Positions 19,436 to 27,720 of a DNA stretch of 64,000 nucleotides are shown here, piece after piece (positions within the stretch are counted from its first letter, which is position 1; each line of letters opens with the position of its first letter). Source of the stretch: Izhakiella australiensis (GTDB taxonomy: Bacteria > Pseudomonadota > Gammaproteobacteria > Enterobacterales > Enterobacteriaceae); NCBI RefSeq assembly GCF_002006995.1, contig NZ_MRUL01000003.1, forward strand, positions 62,001-126,000, written 5' to 3'. A program made the position numbers and the translations under genes. Below the pieces are notes generated by a model. It saw only the letters and a list, made by a program, of their open reading frames with translations, made no database searches and was not told where the DNA came from.

Positions 19436-20079
19436 AGCTGTTTATTTATGACCACTGCCCTTTTTGCGTCAAAGCGCGCATGATATTTGGTTTGAAAAAT
19501 ATTCCCGTTGAATTGCAGGTGTTGCTCAATGATGACGAGGAGACGCCGAAAAAGCTGGTTGGCCAGAAGATGGTCCCCATCCTGATGAAAGAGGATGGCA
19601 GCTGTATGCCGGAAAGCATGGATATCGTGCAGTATGTCGACCGGCTGGATCGTGAGCCGCTGCTGACCGGCAAAACCAATCCCGCCATCAGCGACTGGCT
19701 GCGCCACGTTAATAATTACCTTAACAAGCTGCTGCTGCCACGCATTGCCGTCGCGCCTTTTGCCGAGTTTGCCACGCCGGAAGCCCGCCGCTATTTTAGC
19801 GACAAAAAGCAGGCCAGCTGGGGGGATTTTGACGAACTGCGCCAGCACGCGGCGGGCTTTATTAAAAACGTCAATGATGACCTGCGAAAGCTCGATAAAT
19901 TGATTGTTAAATCCAATGCGGTAAATGGCGAGCTCTCCAGCGACGATATTCACGTATTTCCGCTGCTGCGCGCGCTGACGCTTGTTGCCGGCGTGGACTA
20001 TCCCAGCCGGGTTGCGGATTATCGCGATAATATCGCCAAACAAACGCAAATCAACCTGCTTTCATCCATCGCCAGCTGA
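19432..20079 (+). CDS. grxB: Glutaredoxin 2 (GrxB)
   Basis: GST-like monothiol/dithiol glutaredoxin reducing protein disulfides with glutathione. 215 residues, as in E. coli, starting with [19 protein letters not shown] with the active site C9-P-F-C12. AAGGAGG lies 5 nt before the GTG, which overlaps the mdtH stop (GTGA), so the two genes are probably coupled. Upstream in-frame codons lie inside mdtH and lack support. Confidence 0.95.
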   Translation: MKLFIYDHCPFCVKARMIFGLKNIPVELQVLLNDDEETPKKLVGQKMVPILMKEDGSCMPESMDIVQYVDRLDREPLLTGKTNPAISDWLRHVNNYLNKLLLPRIAVAPFAEFATPEARRYFSDKKQASWGDFDELRQHAAGFIKNVNDDLRKLDKLIVKSNAVNGELSSDDIHVFPLLRALTLVAGVDYPSRVADYRDNIAKQTQINLLSSIAS

Positions 20080-20136
20080 TAGAAAATATCCCTGACGCTC
20101 GCGGGCGCACAGCCCCGGCCCAGTGGATAAAAGTAC

Positions 20137-20165
20137 CGCGGCCCGTTGCTATTGCGCGGGCCGCG
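20137..20165. other. GC-rich hairpin between grxB and yceB
   Basis: CGCGGCCCG (20137-20145) pairs perfectly with CGGGCCGCG (20157-20165) around an 11-nt loop. No T run follows, so this is a possible Rho-independent-like or mRNA-stabilising structure in the 234-nt gap; nothing else is recognisable there. Confidence 0.4.
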
Positions 20166-20313
20166 ACGTTAATGATATTCCCGCCGTCGGTTGCGCCCCG
20201 CCCGTTATATCGTCATCCGGGCTTTACGTTGAATCCTGGTGACATTACCCGCTGATTAAGGCATCCTGGTAACCGGGTGCTAACACGCCCGTTTATTGAT
20301 AACGAGGAGCTTC

Positions 20314-20877
20314 ATGAAAAAGGCATTTCTGGGCTTGATAGCCCTGGCGGGCGTAATGTTACTGAGCGCCTGCAATCAACTCACGCAGTACACCATTAGC
20401 GAGCAGGAAGTTAATCAGGCTCTGCAAAAACACCCACAGTATGAAAAACAGCTTGGCGTCGCCGGACTGGTTGACGCGCATATTACGCTGAGCGATCTCC
20501 AGGCGGCAATCGGACGCGAAGAGCCGAATAAGGTGACGCTGACGGGGAAAGCCGATGTCAATATTAGCTCGCTGTTCGGCCCCCAGCAGGCGCAGATGAC
20601 GCTGAAAATGAAGGCTCAGCCGGCGTATAACCAGCCGGAGGGCGCGATTTATCTTAAAGACCTGGAGATTGTCGACGTCCAGGTGCAGCCGGAAAAAATG
20701 GCTTCGGTGCTGAAGACGCTGACGCCCTATCTCAATCAGTCGCTGAAAGATTACTTTAATCAGAAGCCGGCCTACGTACTTAGCAGCGATGGCAGCAAAG
20801 CTGAATCGCTGGCAAAACGCTTTGCCAAGGGGCTGGAAGTTAAGCCCGGCGAGCTGATCATTCCCTTTACGGATTAA
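20314..20877 (+). CDS. yceB: YceB family lipoprotein
   Basis: Outer- or inner-membrane lipoprotein of unknown function (DUF1439). 187 residues from MKKAFLGLIALAG, with lipobox LLSAC (Cys20). The upstream ATG at 20296 is rejected because AACGAGGAG lies 6 nt before 20314 and the signal peptide starts there. DAHITLSDLQAAIGREEPNK and the GKADVNISSLFGPQQAQM block match E. coli YceB. Between grxB and pyrC as in E. coli. Confidence 0.94.
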   Translation: MKKAFLGLIALAGVMLLSACNQLTQYTISEQEVNQALQKHPQYEKQLGVAGLVDAHITLSDLQAAIGREEPNKVTLTGKADVNISSLFGPQQAQMTLKMKAQPAYNQPEGAIYLKDLEIVDVQVQPEKMASVLKTLTPYLNQSLKDYFNQKPAYVLSSDGSKAESLAKRFAKGLEVKPGELIIPFTD

Positions 20878-20964
20878 GCCGCGCCGGTTTTCACCGGGCC
20901 AGAAATGCTGGCCCGGTTGTCTGGCCCGCTTAACCGTCAGCCAGGCTGCATAAAACGGATGCAA

Positions 20965-20980
20965 TCGCAGGCGTTTCCCC
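20965..20980. promoter_or_regulatory. PurR-operator-like site upstream of pyrC
   Basis: TCGCAGGCGTTTCCCC matches the PurR consensus ACGCAAACGTTTGCGT at 10 of 16 positions, including the central CG and TTT. It lies just upstream of the putative pyrC -10 (TATGCT, 20982-20987). E. coli pyrC is PurR-repressed, so the position is right; the right half is weak. Confidence 0.45.
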
Positions 20981-20981
20981 C

Positions 20982-21043
20982 TATGCTTATACCCCGGCGC
21001 AAAAACAGCCATCCTGACTGACTGATTTTCCTCACTGCCGGAG
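20982..21043 (+). promoter_or_regulatory. pyrC promoter and pyrimidine-responsive leader hairpin
   Basis: The -10 TATGCT (20982-20987) is followed by a start region CCCCGG. Transcripts beginning at the C residues carry CCGGC (20994-20998), which pairs with GCCGG (21037-21041) overlapping the ribosome site CGGAG. This is the arrangement known for E. coli/Salmonella pyrC, where high CTP selects the C start and hides the ribosome site, while starts at the downstream G remove the hairpin. Confidence 0.75.
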
Positions 21044-21050
21044 CACACTC

Positions 21051-22106
21051 ATGACCGCTATCCCCCAGCAACTGACCATCCGCCGCCCGGATGACTGGCA
21101 CGTACATCTACGCGATGGCGACATGTTAAAAGCCGTTGTGCCTTATACCAGCGCGGTGAACGGCCGGGCGATTATCATGCCGAATCTGGTACCGCCGGTG
21201 ACCAGCATTGAGGCGGCTATCGCCTATCGCGAGCGCATCATGGCCGCCGTGCCTGCCGGCCACGATTTCACGCCGTTAATGACCTGCTATTTAACCGATT
21301 CACTGAGCGCAGATGAGATTGAGCAGGGATTTACCGCTGGCGTGTTTCGCGCGGCAAAGCTCTATCCGGCGCACGCCACCACAAACTCCAGCCACGGCGT
21401 TACCAGCATAGCGGCGATCGGTGAGGTACTGGAGAGAATGGAAAGCATCGGCATGCCGCTGCTGATTCATGGCGAAGTCACAGACGCTCAGATTGATATT
21501 TTCGATCGCGAAGCGCGCTTTATTGACAGCGTCCTTGACCCGCTGCGTAAACGCTATCCTCAGCTAAAAGTGGTACTGGAACATATCACCACCAAAGATG
21601 CCGCCGACTACGTGCGGGATGCCAGTGAGCGGCTTGGCGCGACGATTACCCCGCAGCATCTGATGTTTAACCGTAATCATATGCTGGTTGGCGGTATACG
21701 CCCGCATCTTTACTGCCTGCCGATCCTTAAACGTAATATTCATCAGCAGGCGCTGCGGGAAATGGTCGCATCCGGTCATCAGCGTTTCTTTCTCGGTACC
21801 GATACGGCGCCGCACATGCGTCATCTGAAAGAGGCCAGCTGTGGCTGCGCAGGCGTGTTCAGCGCCCCGACCTCGCTGGCGGCCTATGCCACGGTGTTTG
21901 AAGACCTTGGTGCTTTACAGCACTTTGAGGCGTTCTGCAGCGAAAACGGCGCGCGGTTTTACGACATGCCCCTTAACTCACAGCAGATAACGCTGGTCCG
22001 CCAGCCGTGGACGGTGGAAAGCGCAATTAACATCGGCGATGATCGGCTGGTTCCTTTCCTCGCCGGCGAAACGCTCAACTGGCAGATAAAGCCTGACGTT
22101 GATTAA
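21051..22106 (+). CDS. pyrC: Dihydroorotase PyrC
   Basis: Zinc metalloenzyme closing N-carbamoyl-aspartate to dihydroorotate in pyrimidine synthesis. 351 residues (E. coli 348), class II. Metal ligands: HVHLRDG near the N-terminus, the carbamylated lysine in [13 protein letters not shown], the histidines in LLIHGEV and VLEHITT, and the aspartate in FLGTDTAPH. Expression is probably set by the leader hairpin directly upstream. Confidence 0.98.
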   Translation: MTAIPQQLTIRRPDDWHVHLRDGDMLKAVVPYTSAVNGRAIIMPNLVPPVTSIEAAIAYRERIMAAVPAGHDFTPLMTCYLTDSLSADEIEQGFTAGVFRAAKLYPAHATTNSSHGVTSIAAIGEVLERMESIGMPLLIHGEVTDAQIDIFDREARFIDSVLDPLRKRYPQLKVVLEHITTKDAADYVRDASERLGATITPQHLMFNRNHMLVGGIRPHLYCLPILKRNIHQQALREMVASGHQRFFLGTDTAPHMRHLKEASCGCAGVFSAPTSLAAYATVFEDLGALQHFEAFCSENGARFYDMPLNSQQITLVRQPWTVESAINIGDDRLVPFLAGETLNWQIKPDVD

Positions 22107-22123
22107 GATAAATATTGTCCGGC

Positions 22124-22157
22124 CGAAAGATACTGTATATAATAACAGTATCTTTCG
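22124..22157. promoter_or_regulatory. LexA box of dinI inside an extended palindrome
   Basis: CTGT-N8-ACAG (22133-22148) is a consensus LexA (SOS) operator, 20 nt upstream of the dinI ATG. The symmetry extends to 13-bp perfect arms, CGAAAGATACTGT (22124-22136) and ACAGTATCTTTCG (22145-22157), well beyond the LexA site and touching the GGAGG ribosome site. Confidence 0.93.
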
Positions 22158-22168
22158 GAGGCATTTTT

Positions 22169-22414
22169 ATGCGTATAGAAATTACTGTAGCAAAAACCAG
22201 CCCACTGCCTGCCGGCGCAATGGACGCTCTTTCGACAGAATTAACCCGGCGAATAAATGAACACTTTCCGGACCGCTCTAACAGCGTTTCGCTGCGCTAC
22301 GCCAGCAGCAATAATTTGACGGTAATGGGCGCCGATAAGCAAGCCCGCGACCGGGTCAGCGAAATTCTTCAGGAAACCTGGGAAAGCGCTGACGAGTGGT
22401 TTGTCACCGATTAA
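22169..22414 (+). CDS. dinI: DNA-damage-inducible protein DinI
   Basis: SOS-regulated modulator that stabilises RecA filaments and slows LexA/UmuD cleavage. 81 residues, the E. coli length, from MRIEITVAKTSPLPAGAMDA to QETWESADEWFVTD. The start at 22169 is fixed by GGAGG 7 nt before it and by family length; the upstream in-frame codon at 22115 lies inside the LexA region. Ends at an intrinsic terminator. Confidence 0.97.
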   Translation: MRIEITVAKTSPLPAGAMDALSTELTRRINEHFPDRSNSVSLRYASSNNLTVMGADKQARDRVSEILQETWESADEWFVTD

Positions 22415-22442
22415 TTCTTTTTTCCGTTAATGTTGTGCGGTT

Positions 22443-22468
22443 GCCGGATTTCGCCATCCGGCTTTTTT
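22443..22468 (+). terminator. dinI terminator
   Basis: GCCGGAT (22443-22449) pairs with ATCCGGC (22456-22462), followed by six T (22463-22468). Confidence 0.92.
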
Positions 22469-22550
22469 ACATCTACTGCTCGCCGTCCAGCCCGCGACGA
22501 TATACACTCAGGAAAACCTCGTCAGGCCGCAGCGCAAGGAGATAACCACC

Positions 22551-22841
22551 ATGACGACTGATAACCCGGAAGAGAATATGACCTTCGGTGAACTGCTGAC
22601 GCTGATCGGCGATCAGCAACGGCGACTGACGGTGCTGGAGAACGCCTTTGCTTTCCTCTCTTTTTGTCTCGATGAAAAAGCCAACCAGCTGCTGCTCCAC
22701 AGCCTGCGCCTTGAGTCACAAAATCAGAATCGCGACGAAGCGTTGCAACAGCATTTTTCCCGCCTGGCTGAAGAGTTGGAAAAGCGCAACGGTATAAGCA
22801 CAGCGTCGCCTGATATATCCGGATATAACGCAACGAATTAA
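22551..22841 (+). CDS. Small hypothetical protein, predicted helical
   Basis: 96 residues, not recognised. Starts MTTDNPEENMTFGELLTLIG, with AAGGAGAT correctly placed before the ATG. Residues about 10-80 are rich in Leu/Glu/Gln with heptad-like spacing and no membrane segment or signal peptide, suggesting a soluble helical or coiled-coil protein. It lies alone between the dinI terminator and bssS, a place with no counterpart in E. coli. A real gene is likely from the ribosome site and codon use, but function is unknown. Confidence 0.65.
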   Translation: MTTDNPEENMTFGELLTLIGDQQRRLTVLENAFAFLSFCLDEKANQLLLHSLRLESQNQNRDEALQQHFSRLAEELEKRNGISTASPDISGYNATN

Positions 22842-23031
22842 ATTCGTTTATAAGGTTTACCAGCGATTACTTTTTAATCTATTTATTTTCAGATTACACT
22901 GAAGCTTATTTAATTATGCCGCGATCCTTAAATTCGGTGTTATAATTAACTCGCTCTGTGCAAAAAAGCCGCATTGAAACTCAGAAATCGCTTCGTAGTA
23001 TGTCTACATAAGTAATTAAAGGGGGTTTCAA

Positions 23032-23286
23032 ATGGACAGCAATAAAGACGTCATTCAGACACATCCCCTGGTGGGCTGGGACATCAGCACCGTAGATAGT
23101 TACGATGCCATGATGATTCGCCTTCATTCGCCGTCATCCGCCGACCCAAAAAGCGATGAAACGGAAGTGGGTCAGACTTACTGGCTGACAACGGATGTAG
23201 CAAAGCAGTTTATTTCCATCCTTGAGGCGGGAATCGCCAAGATTGAAGCACAGGATTACCAGGACCGCGACTACCAGAAGCATTAA
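23032..23286 (+). CDS. bssS: Biofilm regulator BssS
   Basis: Small regulator influencing biofilm, motility and signal transport in E. coli. 84 residues, the same as E. coli. IQTHPLVGWDISTVDSYDAM and WLTTDVAKQFISILEAGIAK are almost unchanged. AAAGGGGG precedes the ATG. The 190-nt AT-rich upstream region contains TATAAT (22941-22946), a plausible -10, which would give a leader of about 80 nt. Confidence 0.95.
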   Translation: MDSNKDVIQTHPLVGWDISTVDSYDAMMIRLHSPSSADPKSDETEVGQTYWLTTDVAKQFISILEAGIAKIEAQDYQDRDYQKH

Positions 23287-23304
23287 TTTGATGTCAGCGT
23301 TAAC

Positions 23305-23327
23305 AGGCACCCGATGGGTGCCTTTTT
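23305..23327 (+). terminator. bssS terminator
   Basis: GGCACCC (23306-23312), loop GAT, GGGTGCC (23316-23322), then five T. Confidence 0.9.
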
Positions 23328-23394
23328 CATGTCCGCAGCTTTTGCTATTCTCCATTTTATTGCCAGTAAAAGACACAGAGGAGCCGTCAGGCTA

Positions 23395-24513
23395 ATGATT
23401 TACGATTTAATTGTGGTGGGTAGCGGTTCCGTAGGCGCAGCCGCCGGCTGGTATGCCACGGAAGCCGGACTGAATGTGTTGATGATTGATGCGGCCCATC
23501 CTCCGCATTCAGAAGCCAGCCATCACGGAGAAACCCGGCTTATCCGCCACGCTTATGGCGAGGGTGTCGGTTACGTTCCGCTGGTGCTGCGCGCCCAGCA
23601 GCTGTGGGATCGCCTCGAGCAGCAGGCCGGAGAGCGCCTGATGCACCGCTGTGGCGTACTCAATCTTGGTCCGGCCTCTTCCGACTTTATCGCCAATGTG
23701 CTGCAAAGCGCGGCTGAATACGGGTTGAACATCGAGAAACTCAGCGGCAGCGAAGTAATGAAACGCTGGCCTCAGTGGCAGCTGCCGGAAGATTACAGCG
23801 CCGTGTTTGAGCCTGAGTCAGGCTTCCTGAAGTGTGAACTGGCGGTCGGCCACTATATCAGCCTGGCGGAAAAAGCTGGCTGTGCGCAGCTGTTCAACTG
23901 TCCGGTTACCGCCATCCGTCGCGCTGGCGATCTGGAGGTCGTTGATACCCCCGAGGGTTCTTTTCGCGCGCGCCGGCTGCTCATTAGCGCCGGCACCTGG
24001 GTGAAAAAATTGCTGCCCGCGCTGCCGGTAACCCCGCTGCGTAAAGTCTTTGCCTGGTATCAGGCCGACGGGCGCTACAGCGAAAATAACCGCTTCCCGG
24101 CCTTTACCGCTGAAACGGCAAGCGGCCAGTTTTATGGTTTTCCGGCCGACAATAACGCGCTGAAGCTTGGTCGTCACGACGGCGGTCAGGCGATTAGCCG
24201 CCCTGAAGAGCGTAGCGCCTTTGGCGCCAGAGCCGAAGACGGCAGCGAGGCCTTCACCTTCCTGCGCCGGATGCTGCCAGGTATTGGAGTCTGCTTATAC
24301 GGCGAGGCATGCAGCTATGATATGTCTCCCGATGAGGACTTTATTATCGATACGCCGGCGGATGCGCCCCATCGCCTGATTATCAGCGGCCTTAGCGGCC
24401 ATGGCTTTAAATTTGCCAGCGTACTGGGGGAAATCGCCGCGCAGTTCGCACAGGGGAAAACCACCAGCTGGGATCTCGCGCCCTTCTCGCTTTCGCGCTT
24501 TAATCGCCGCTGA
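23395..24513 (+). CDS. solA: N-methyl-L-tryptophan oxidase SolA
   Basis: Monomeric sarcosine-oxidase-family flavoenzyme that oxidatively demethylates N-methyl amino acids. 372 residues, identical in length to E. coli SolA. FAD motif [36 protein letters not shown] near the flavin, and the cysteine in [17 protein letters not shown] that attaches FAD covalently. The start at 23395 ([11 protein letters not shown]) places the Rossmann motif normally; upstream in-frame codons overlap the bssS terminator. Confidence 0.95.
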   Translation: MIYDLIVVGSGSVGAAAGWYATEAGLNVLMIDAAHPPHSEASHHGETRLIRHAYGEGVGYVPLVLRAQQLWDRLEQQAGERLMHRCGVLNLGPASSDFIANVLQSAAEYGLNIEKLSGSEVMKRWPQWQLPEDYSAVFEPESGFLKCELAVGHYISLAEKAGCAQLFNCPVTAIRRAGDLEVVDTPEGSFRARRLLISAGTWVKKLLPALPVTPLRKVFAWYQADGRYSENNRFPAFTAETASGQFYGFPADNNALKLGRHDGGQAISRPEERSAFGARAEDGSEAFTFLRRMLPGIGVCLYGEACSYDMSPDEDFIIDTPADAPHRLIISGLSGHGFKFASVLGEIAAQFAQGKTTSWDLAPFSLSRFNRR

Positions 24514-24654
24514 AACGCTTGTTTGATAGACATAATTGCTGCGGGCTTTGCTTGCAGCACTCTTCCTGCCTGCCGCGATAACAACCCGGTCCCCTGTATT
24601 TTTAGCAATTTTCCGCCAGCGGCGCATTCAGTCGCGCATTTTTCGTCATGCATA

Positions 24655-24672
24655 CTTTGGTGCCGACCAAAG
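24655..24672. promoter_or_regulatory. Operator-like palindrome upstream of the ABM-ACT-ArsR operon
   Basis: CTTTGGT-GCCG-ACCAAAG: perfect 7-bp arms with a 4-nt spacer, 54 nt before the operon start, overlapping a possible -10 (CATACT, 24651-24656). Size and position fit a site for the ArsR-type repressor encoded by the third gene; this link is inference. Confidence 0.55.
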
Positions 24673-24726
24673 CATCCAGCCTGCACAGGCGGTAAGTTGC
24701 AGGGAACTTACTGAAGGAGGCAAATG

Positions 24727-25050
24727 ATGATTGCAGTAATTTTTGAGGCTGAAGCGCACCCGCAAGCACAGGCGCGCTATCTGCAGCTTGCAGCCGGGTT
24801 AGTTTCATTACTGGCAGACGCGCCGGGATTTATCAGCATAGAACGATTTAGCAGCCTGACTACCCCTGGCAAAATGCTTTCGCTTTCCTGGTGGCAAGAT
24901 GAGGCCTCGGTGGCTGAATGGCAGCGTAATACCCTGCATCAGGCGGCTCAGCAGGAAGGTAAACGGTCGATTTTTTCATTCTACCGCGTTCGCGTTGCTC
25001 AGGTTTTACGTGACTATGCCTCCAGTAAGGAAACCGCTCAGCATGTATAA
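24727..25050 (+). CDS. Antibiotic biosynthesis monooxygenase (ABM) domain protein
   Basis: 107-residue single-domain protein of the ABM/heme-degrading-monooxygenase fold. IAVIFEAEAHPQAQARYLQL, PGFISIERFSSLTTPGKMLSLSWWQDE and the C-terminal FYRVRVAQVLRDY follow the ferredoxin-like pattern; WWQDEASVAEWQ is typical. Relatives act as cofactor-free quinol monooxygenases or stress proteins. AAGGAGG favours the second of two adjacent ATGs (24727 over 24724). Its stop overlaps the next gene by 8 nt. Substrate unknown. Confidence 0.85.
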   Translation: MIAVIFEAEAHPQAQARYLQLAAGLVSLLADAPGFISIERFSSLTTPGKMLSLSWWQDEASVAEWQRNTLHQAAQQEGKRSIFSFYRVRVAQVLRDYASSKETAQHV

Positions 25051-25435
25051 TATTCATATCGTCCTTAATAATGTTCCCGGTTCGCTCGCGGCACTTGGCA
25101 AACTGCTTGGCGCTAACGGCATTGGTCTTGAGGGCGGCGGCGTATTTTCAACGCCGCTCAGTGGGCAGGCCCATTTTCTGGTTGAAGACGGCGAGAAGAC
25201 CGGTAAAGTGCTGCGTGACGCGGGCTTTGACGTACGAAGCGTATCCTCCCCGTTGATCAGAAAACTCCCTCAGCAGCGGCCCGGTGAACTGGGTGAAATC
25301 GCCGAGGCAATCGCCCAAAGTGGCGTTAACATCATCGTGCAGTACAGCGATCATGATAACCGGCTGATTCTGGTAACTGATGATAATATCCGGGCTGGCG
25401 AAGCAACCCGCAAATGGGAAATACCTTCTGAATGA
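25043..25435 (+). CDS. ACT-domain protein
   Basis: 130 residues from MYNIHIVLNNVPGSLAALGK, a classic ACT small-molecule-binding domain start, and a second ACT-like half (GELGEIAEAIAQSGVNIIVQYSDHDNRLIL). No catalytic domain, so a stand-alone sensor or allosteric subunit is likely. AAGGA lies upstream inside the ABM gene, which it overlaps by 8 nt; it overlaps the ArsR gene by 4 nt (ATGA). The tight overlaps suggest translational coupling of all three. Confidence 0.85.
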   Translation: MYNIHIVLNNVPGSLAALGKLLGANGIGLEGGGVFSTPLSGQAHFLVEDGEKTGKVLRDAGFDVRSVSSPLIRKLPQQRPGELGEIAEAIAQSGVNIIVQYSDHDNRLILVTDDNIRAGEATRKWEIPSE

Positions 25436-26142
25436 GCGTCAGTAAATCTATCTGTAACGCACGCAGTGACGATGCGCTTGAACAGGCGATGTCATCCGTT
25501 GCATCCGCGATATCTGATGCCTCAAGGGTCAGTATTCTTTGTGCGCTGATGGACGGGCGCGCATGGACCGCCACAGAGCTTAGCGCCGTCGCCGGGATAA
25601 CAGCCTCCACCACCAGTGGACATCTTGCACGTCTGTTAAACAACGGCCTTATTCGCTGCCTGAGTCAGGGGCGTCATCGCTATTACAGCCTTGCGGGACC
25701 ACAAATTGCCGGACTGCTGGAAAATCTGATGAGTGTTTCAATGAGTCCGCCCACGCCGCCAGCTTCGCGTACGCCGCAGCATCTGCGCTATGCGCGAACC
25801 TGCTACGATCACCTTGCCGGGGAACTTGCGGTGGAAATATACCAGCTGATGCAGCAGGAGCAATGGCTTGAAGCCGACGGCTCCATGCTGACAGCCGCCG
25901 GAAAAAGCCGTTTGCAAAGCCTTGGCTGCGCGTTGGATCCCCGCCCCCGCCGTCGGGCATGCTGTCCCTGCCTTGACTGGAGCGAAAGGCGTTTTCATCT
26001 GGGGGGCGATGCGGGTGCGGCGCTCATGACGCTTTTTCTGCAGAAAGCGTGGATCGAGCGCATACAAGGATACCGCGAAGTTAAAGTCACCAGCAGCGGA
26101 AAAATAGCGCTGCGCCGCCACTTTCATCTCAACGTTTGCTGA
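25432..26142 (+). CDS. ArsR-family winged-helix transcriptional regulator
   Basis: 236 residues. The N-terminal winged helix (about residues 20-90) contains SDASRVSILCALMDGRAWTA and ELSAVAGITASTTSGHLARL, the ArsR recognition helix. A C-terminal domain of about 120 residues contains ACCPCLDWSERRFHLGGDAG, a signature seen in long ArsR-like regulators. The paired cysteines are suggestive, but no established metal-site pattern was identified. Probably regulates its own operon through the palindrome at 24655-24672. Confidence 0.88.
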   Translation: MSVSKSICNARSDDALEQAMSSVASAISDASRVSILCALMDGRAWTATELSAVAGITASTTSGHLARLLNNGLIRCLSQGRHRYYSLAGPQIAGLLENLMSVSMSPPTPPASRTPQHLRYARTCYDHLAGELAVEIYQLMQQEQWLEADGSMLTAAGKSRLQSLGCALDPRPRRRACCPCLDWSERRFHLGGDAGAALMTLFLQKAWIERIQGYREVKVTSSGKIALRRHFHLNVC

Positions 26143-26178
26143 TGGAAAACGGCTGATCAACGCCGCCGGGACCGGGGC

Positions 26179-26211
26179 AAAAAAACGCCGGACTTTTGAC
26201 CCGGCGTTTTT
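26179..26211. terminator. Bidirectional terminator ArsR gene / proP-like gene
   Basis: AAAAACGCCGG (26181-26191) pairs with CCGGCGTTTTT (26201-26211), with A and T runs on both flanks, between two convergent genes. Confidence 0.9.
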
Positions 26212-26220
26212 GCGTAAGGG

Positions 26221-27720
26221 TTAAGGCAACACAGTATCGTTATTTTCCGCCTGCTGCTCGCGCTGTTCACGCTGGCGGCGCAAACGTAATTTCTGTATCA
26301 GATTGCGCGCTTCCGCTTCAGAGCCGACCGCTGGCGCCGAACCGCGTAAAGGCTTACGCGCCGTTTCACGGGTGGTGAATACGGTGATCACACCGATCAG
26401 CCCGGCGACCATCAGATAATAGGCCGGCATCATCAGATTATGCGTTTTTTCCACCAGCCAGGTGGTAAGCAGCGGCGTGGTGCCGCCAAACAGCGATACC
26501 GAAATATTAAAGCCTATCGCCAGCGCGCTGTAGCGGATTTCAGTGGAAAACAGCGCGGGCAGTGTGGCCGGCATCGATCCGCTAAAGCAGGTATGCAGCA
26601 TGCCAAGTACCATTAATCCGACAAAAACCCACAGCAGGTTGCCGGTGCCGATCAGCATCAGGCAAGGCACCGCCAGTACGATCAAGCCAATCGCACCAAG
26701 CCAGATAACCGGACGCCGACCCAGCCGATCGTTCCAGTGCCCCCAGAACAGCGTCAGGGGCATCATGACAAACATCACCACCATCACCAGCATCAAGCCA
26801 CTTAGCTCGCTCAGTCCAAGAATACCGGTAAGGTAACTCGGCATGTACGAGGTCAGCATGTAGTTTGAGACGTTAAACAGCAGTACCAGGCCAATACATT
26901 TCAGCATCTGAGCACGATATTTATACAGCATCTGCCACAGACCCAGACGCGGTTTGCTGTGCTCCAGCTCATCCTGTTTTTCCATATGTTTCTGGAAAGC
27001 GGGGGTTTCTTCCAGTTTCAAGCGGATATACAGACCAAACAGCCCAAGCGGCGCCGCAATAAAGAAGGGAATGCGCCAGCCCCAGCTCAGCATCGTCTCC
27101 GTCGGCAGCGCCGCCGTCAGACCGGTAACCAGCCCCGCGCCAAGCAGATAGCCGCCCAGGGTGCCGAACTCCAGCCAGCTGCCCATAAAGCCGCGACGGT
27201 TATCCGTTGAGTATTCCGCGATAAACGTTGCCGCCCCGCCGTATTCGCCGCCGGTGGAGAACCCCTGCACCAGGCGGGCGACCAGCAGCAGAATCGGCGC
27301 CATGATGCCTATCGACTCATAGCTGGGTATCAAGCCGATACAGAAGGTGCCAATTGACATCATGATCATGGTGATCGCCAACACCTTCTGCCGGCCAATA
27401 CGGTCACCGAGCGGGCCGAACACCAATCCACCGATTGGGCGCACCAGAAAAGCGGCGGCGAAGGCGCCGAAGGTTGCTATCAGCTGCGCCGCCGGGTTAC
27501 TGCCGGGGAAAAAGACTTTACCGATGGTGACGGCCAGATAGCTGTATACGCCGAAGTCGAACCACTCCATGGCGTTACCCAGCGCCGCCGCGCCAACGGC
27601 ACGCTTTAGCAGATCCTTATCAACAATGGTGATGTCATCCACGGTTAGCTCTTTTCTGGGTTTTTTATTCCAGAAATGCTTTTTGCCTGACTGGGGGGTC
27701 TTTTCCGTTGTGCTATTCAT
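26221..27720 (-). CDS. proP: ProP-type MFS transporter (proline/betaine symporter family)
   Basis: 499-residue metabolite:H+ symporter of the major facilitator superfamily with 12 segments. ALGNAMEWFDFGVYSYLAVT, GFSTGGEYGGAATFIAEYS, RGFMGSWLEFGTLGGYLLGA and the IRYSALAIGFNIS block are ProP signatures. E. coli ProP (500 residues) ends in an osmosensing coiled coil; here the tail is a short charged Arg/Gln helix (RLRRQREQREQQAENN), so osmotic tuning may differ. AGAGGAGA precedes the ATG. This location is not the E. coli proP locus, so it may be a paralogue. Confidence 0.85.
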   Translation of the reverse strand: MNSTTEKTPQSGKKHFWNKKPRKELTVDDITIVDKDLLKRAVGAAALGNAMEWFDFGVYSYLAVTIGKVFFPGSNPAAQLIATFGAFAAAFLVRPIGGLVFGPLGDRIGRQKVLAITMIMMSIGTFCIGLIPSYESIGIMAPILLLVARLVQGFSTGGEYGGAATFIAEYSTDNRRGFMGSWLEFGTLGGYLLGAGLVTGLTAALPTETMLSWGWRIPFFIAAPLGLFGLYIRLKLEETPAFQKHMEKQDELEHSKPRLGLWQMLYKYRAQMLKCIGLVLLFNVSNYMLTSYMPSYLTGILGLSELSGLMLVMVVMFVMMPLTLFWGHWNDRLGRRPVIWLGAIGLIVLAVPCLMLIGTGNLLWVFVGLMVLGMLHTCFSGSMPATLPALFSTEIRYSALAIGFNISVSLFGGTTPLLTTWLVEKTHNLMMPAYYLMVAGLIGVITVFTTRETARKPLRGSAPAVGSEAEARNLIQKLRLRRQREQREQQAENNDTVLP

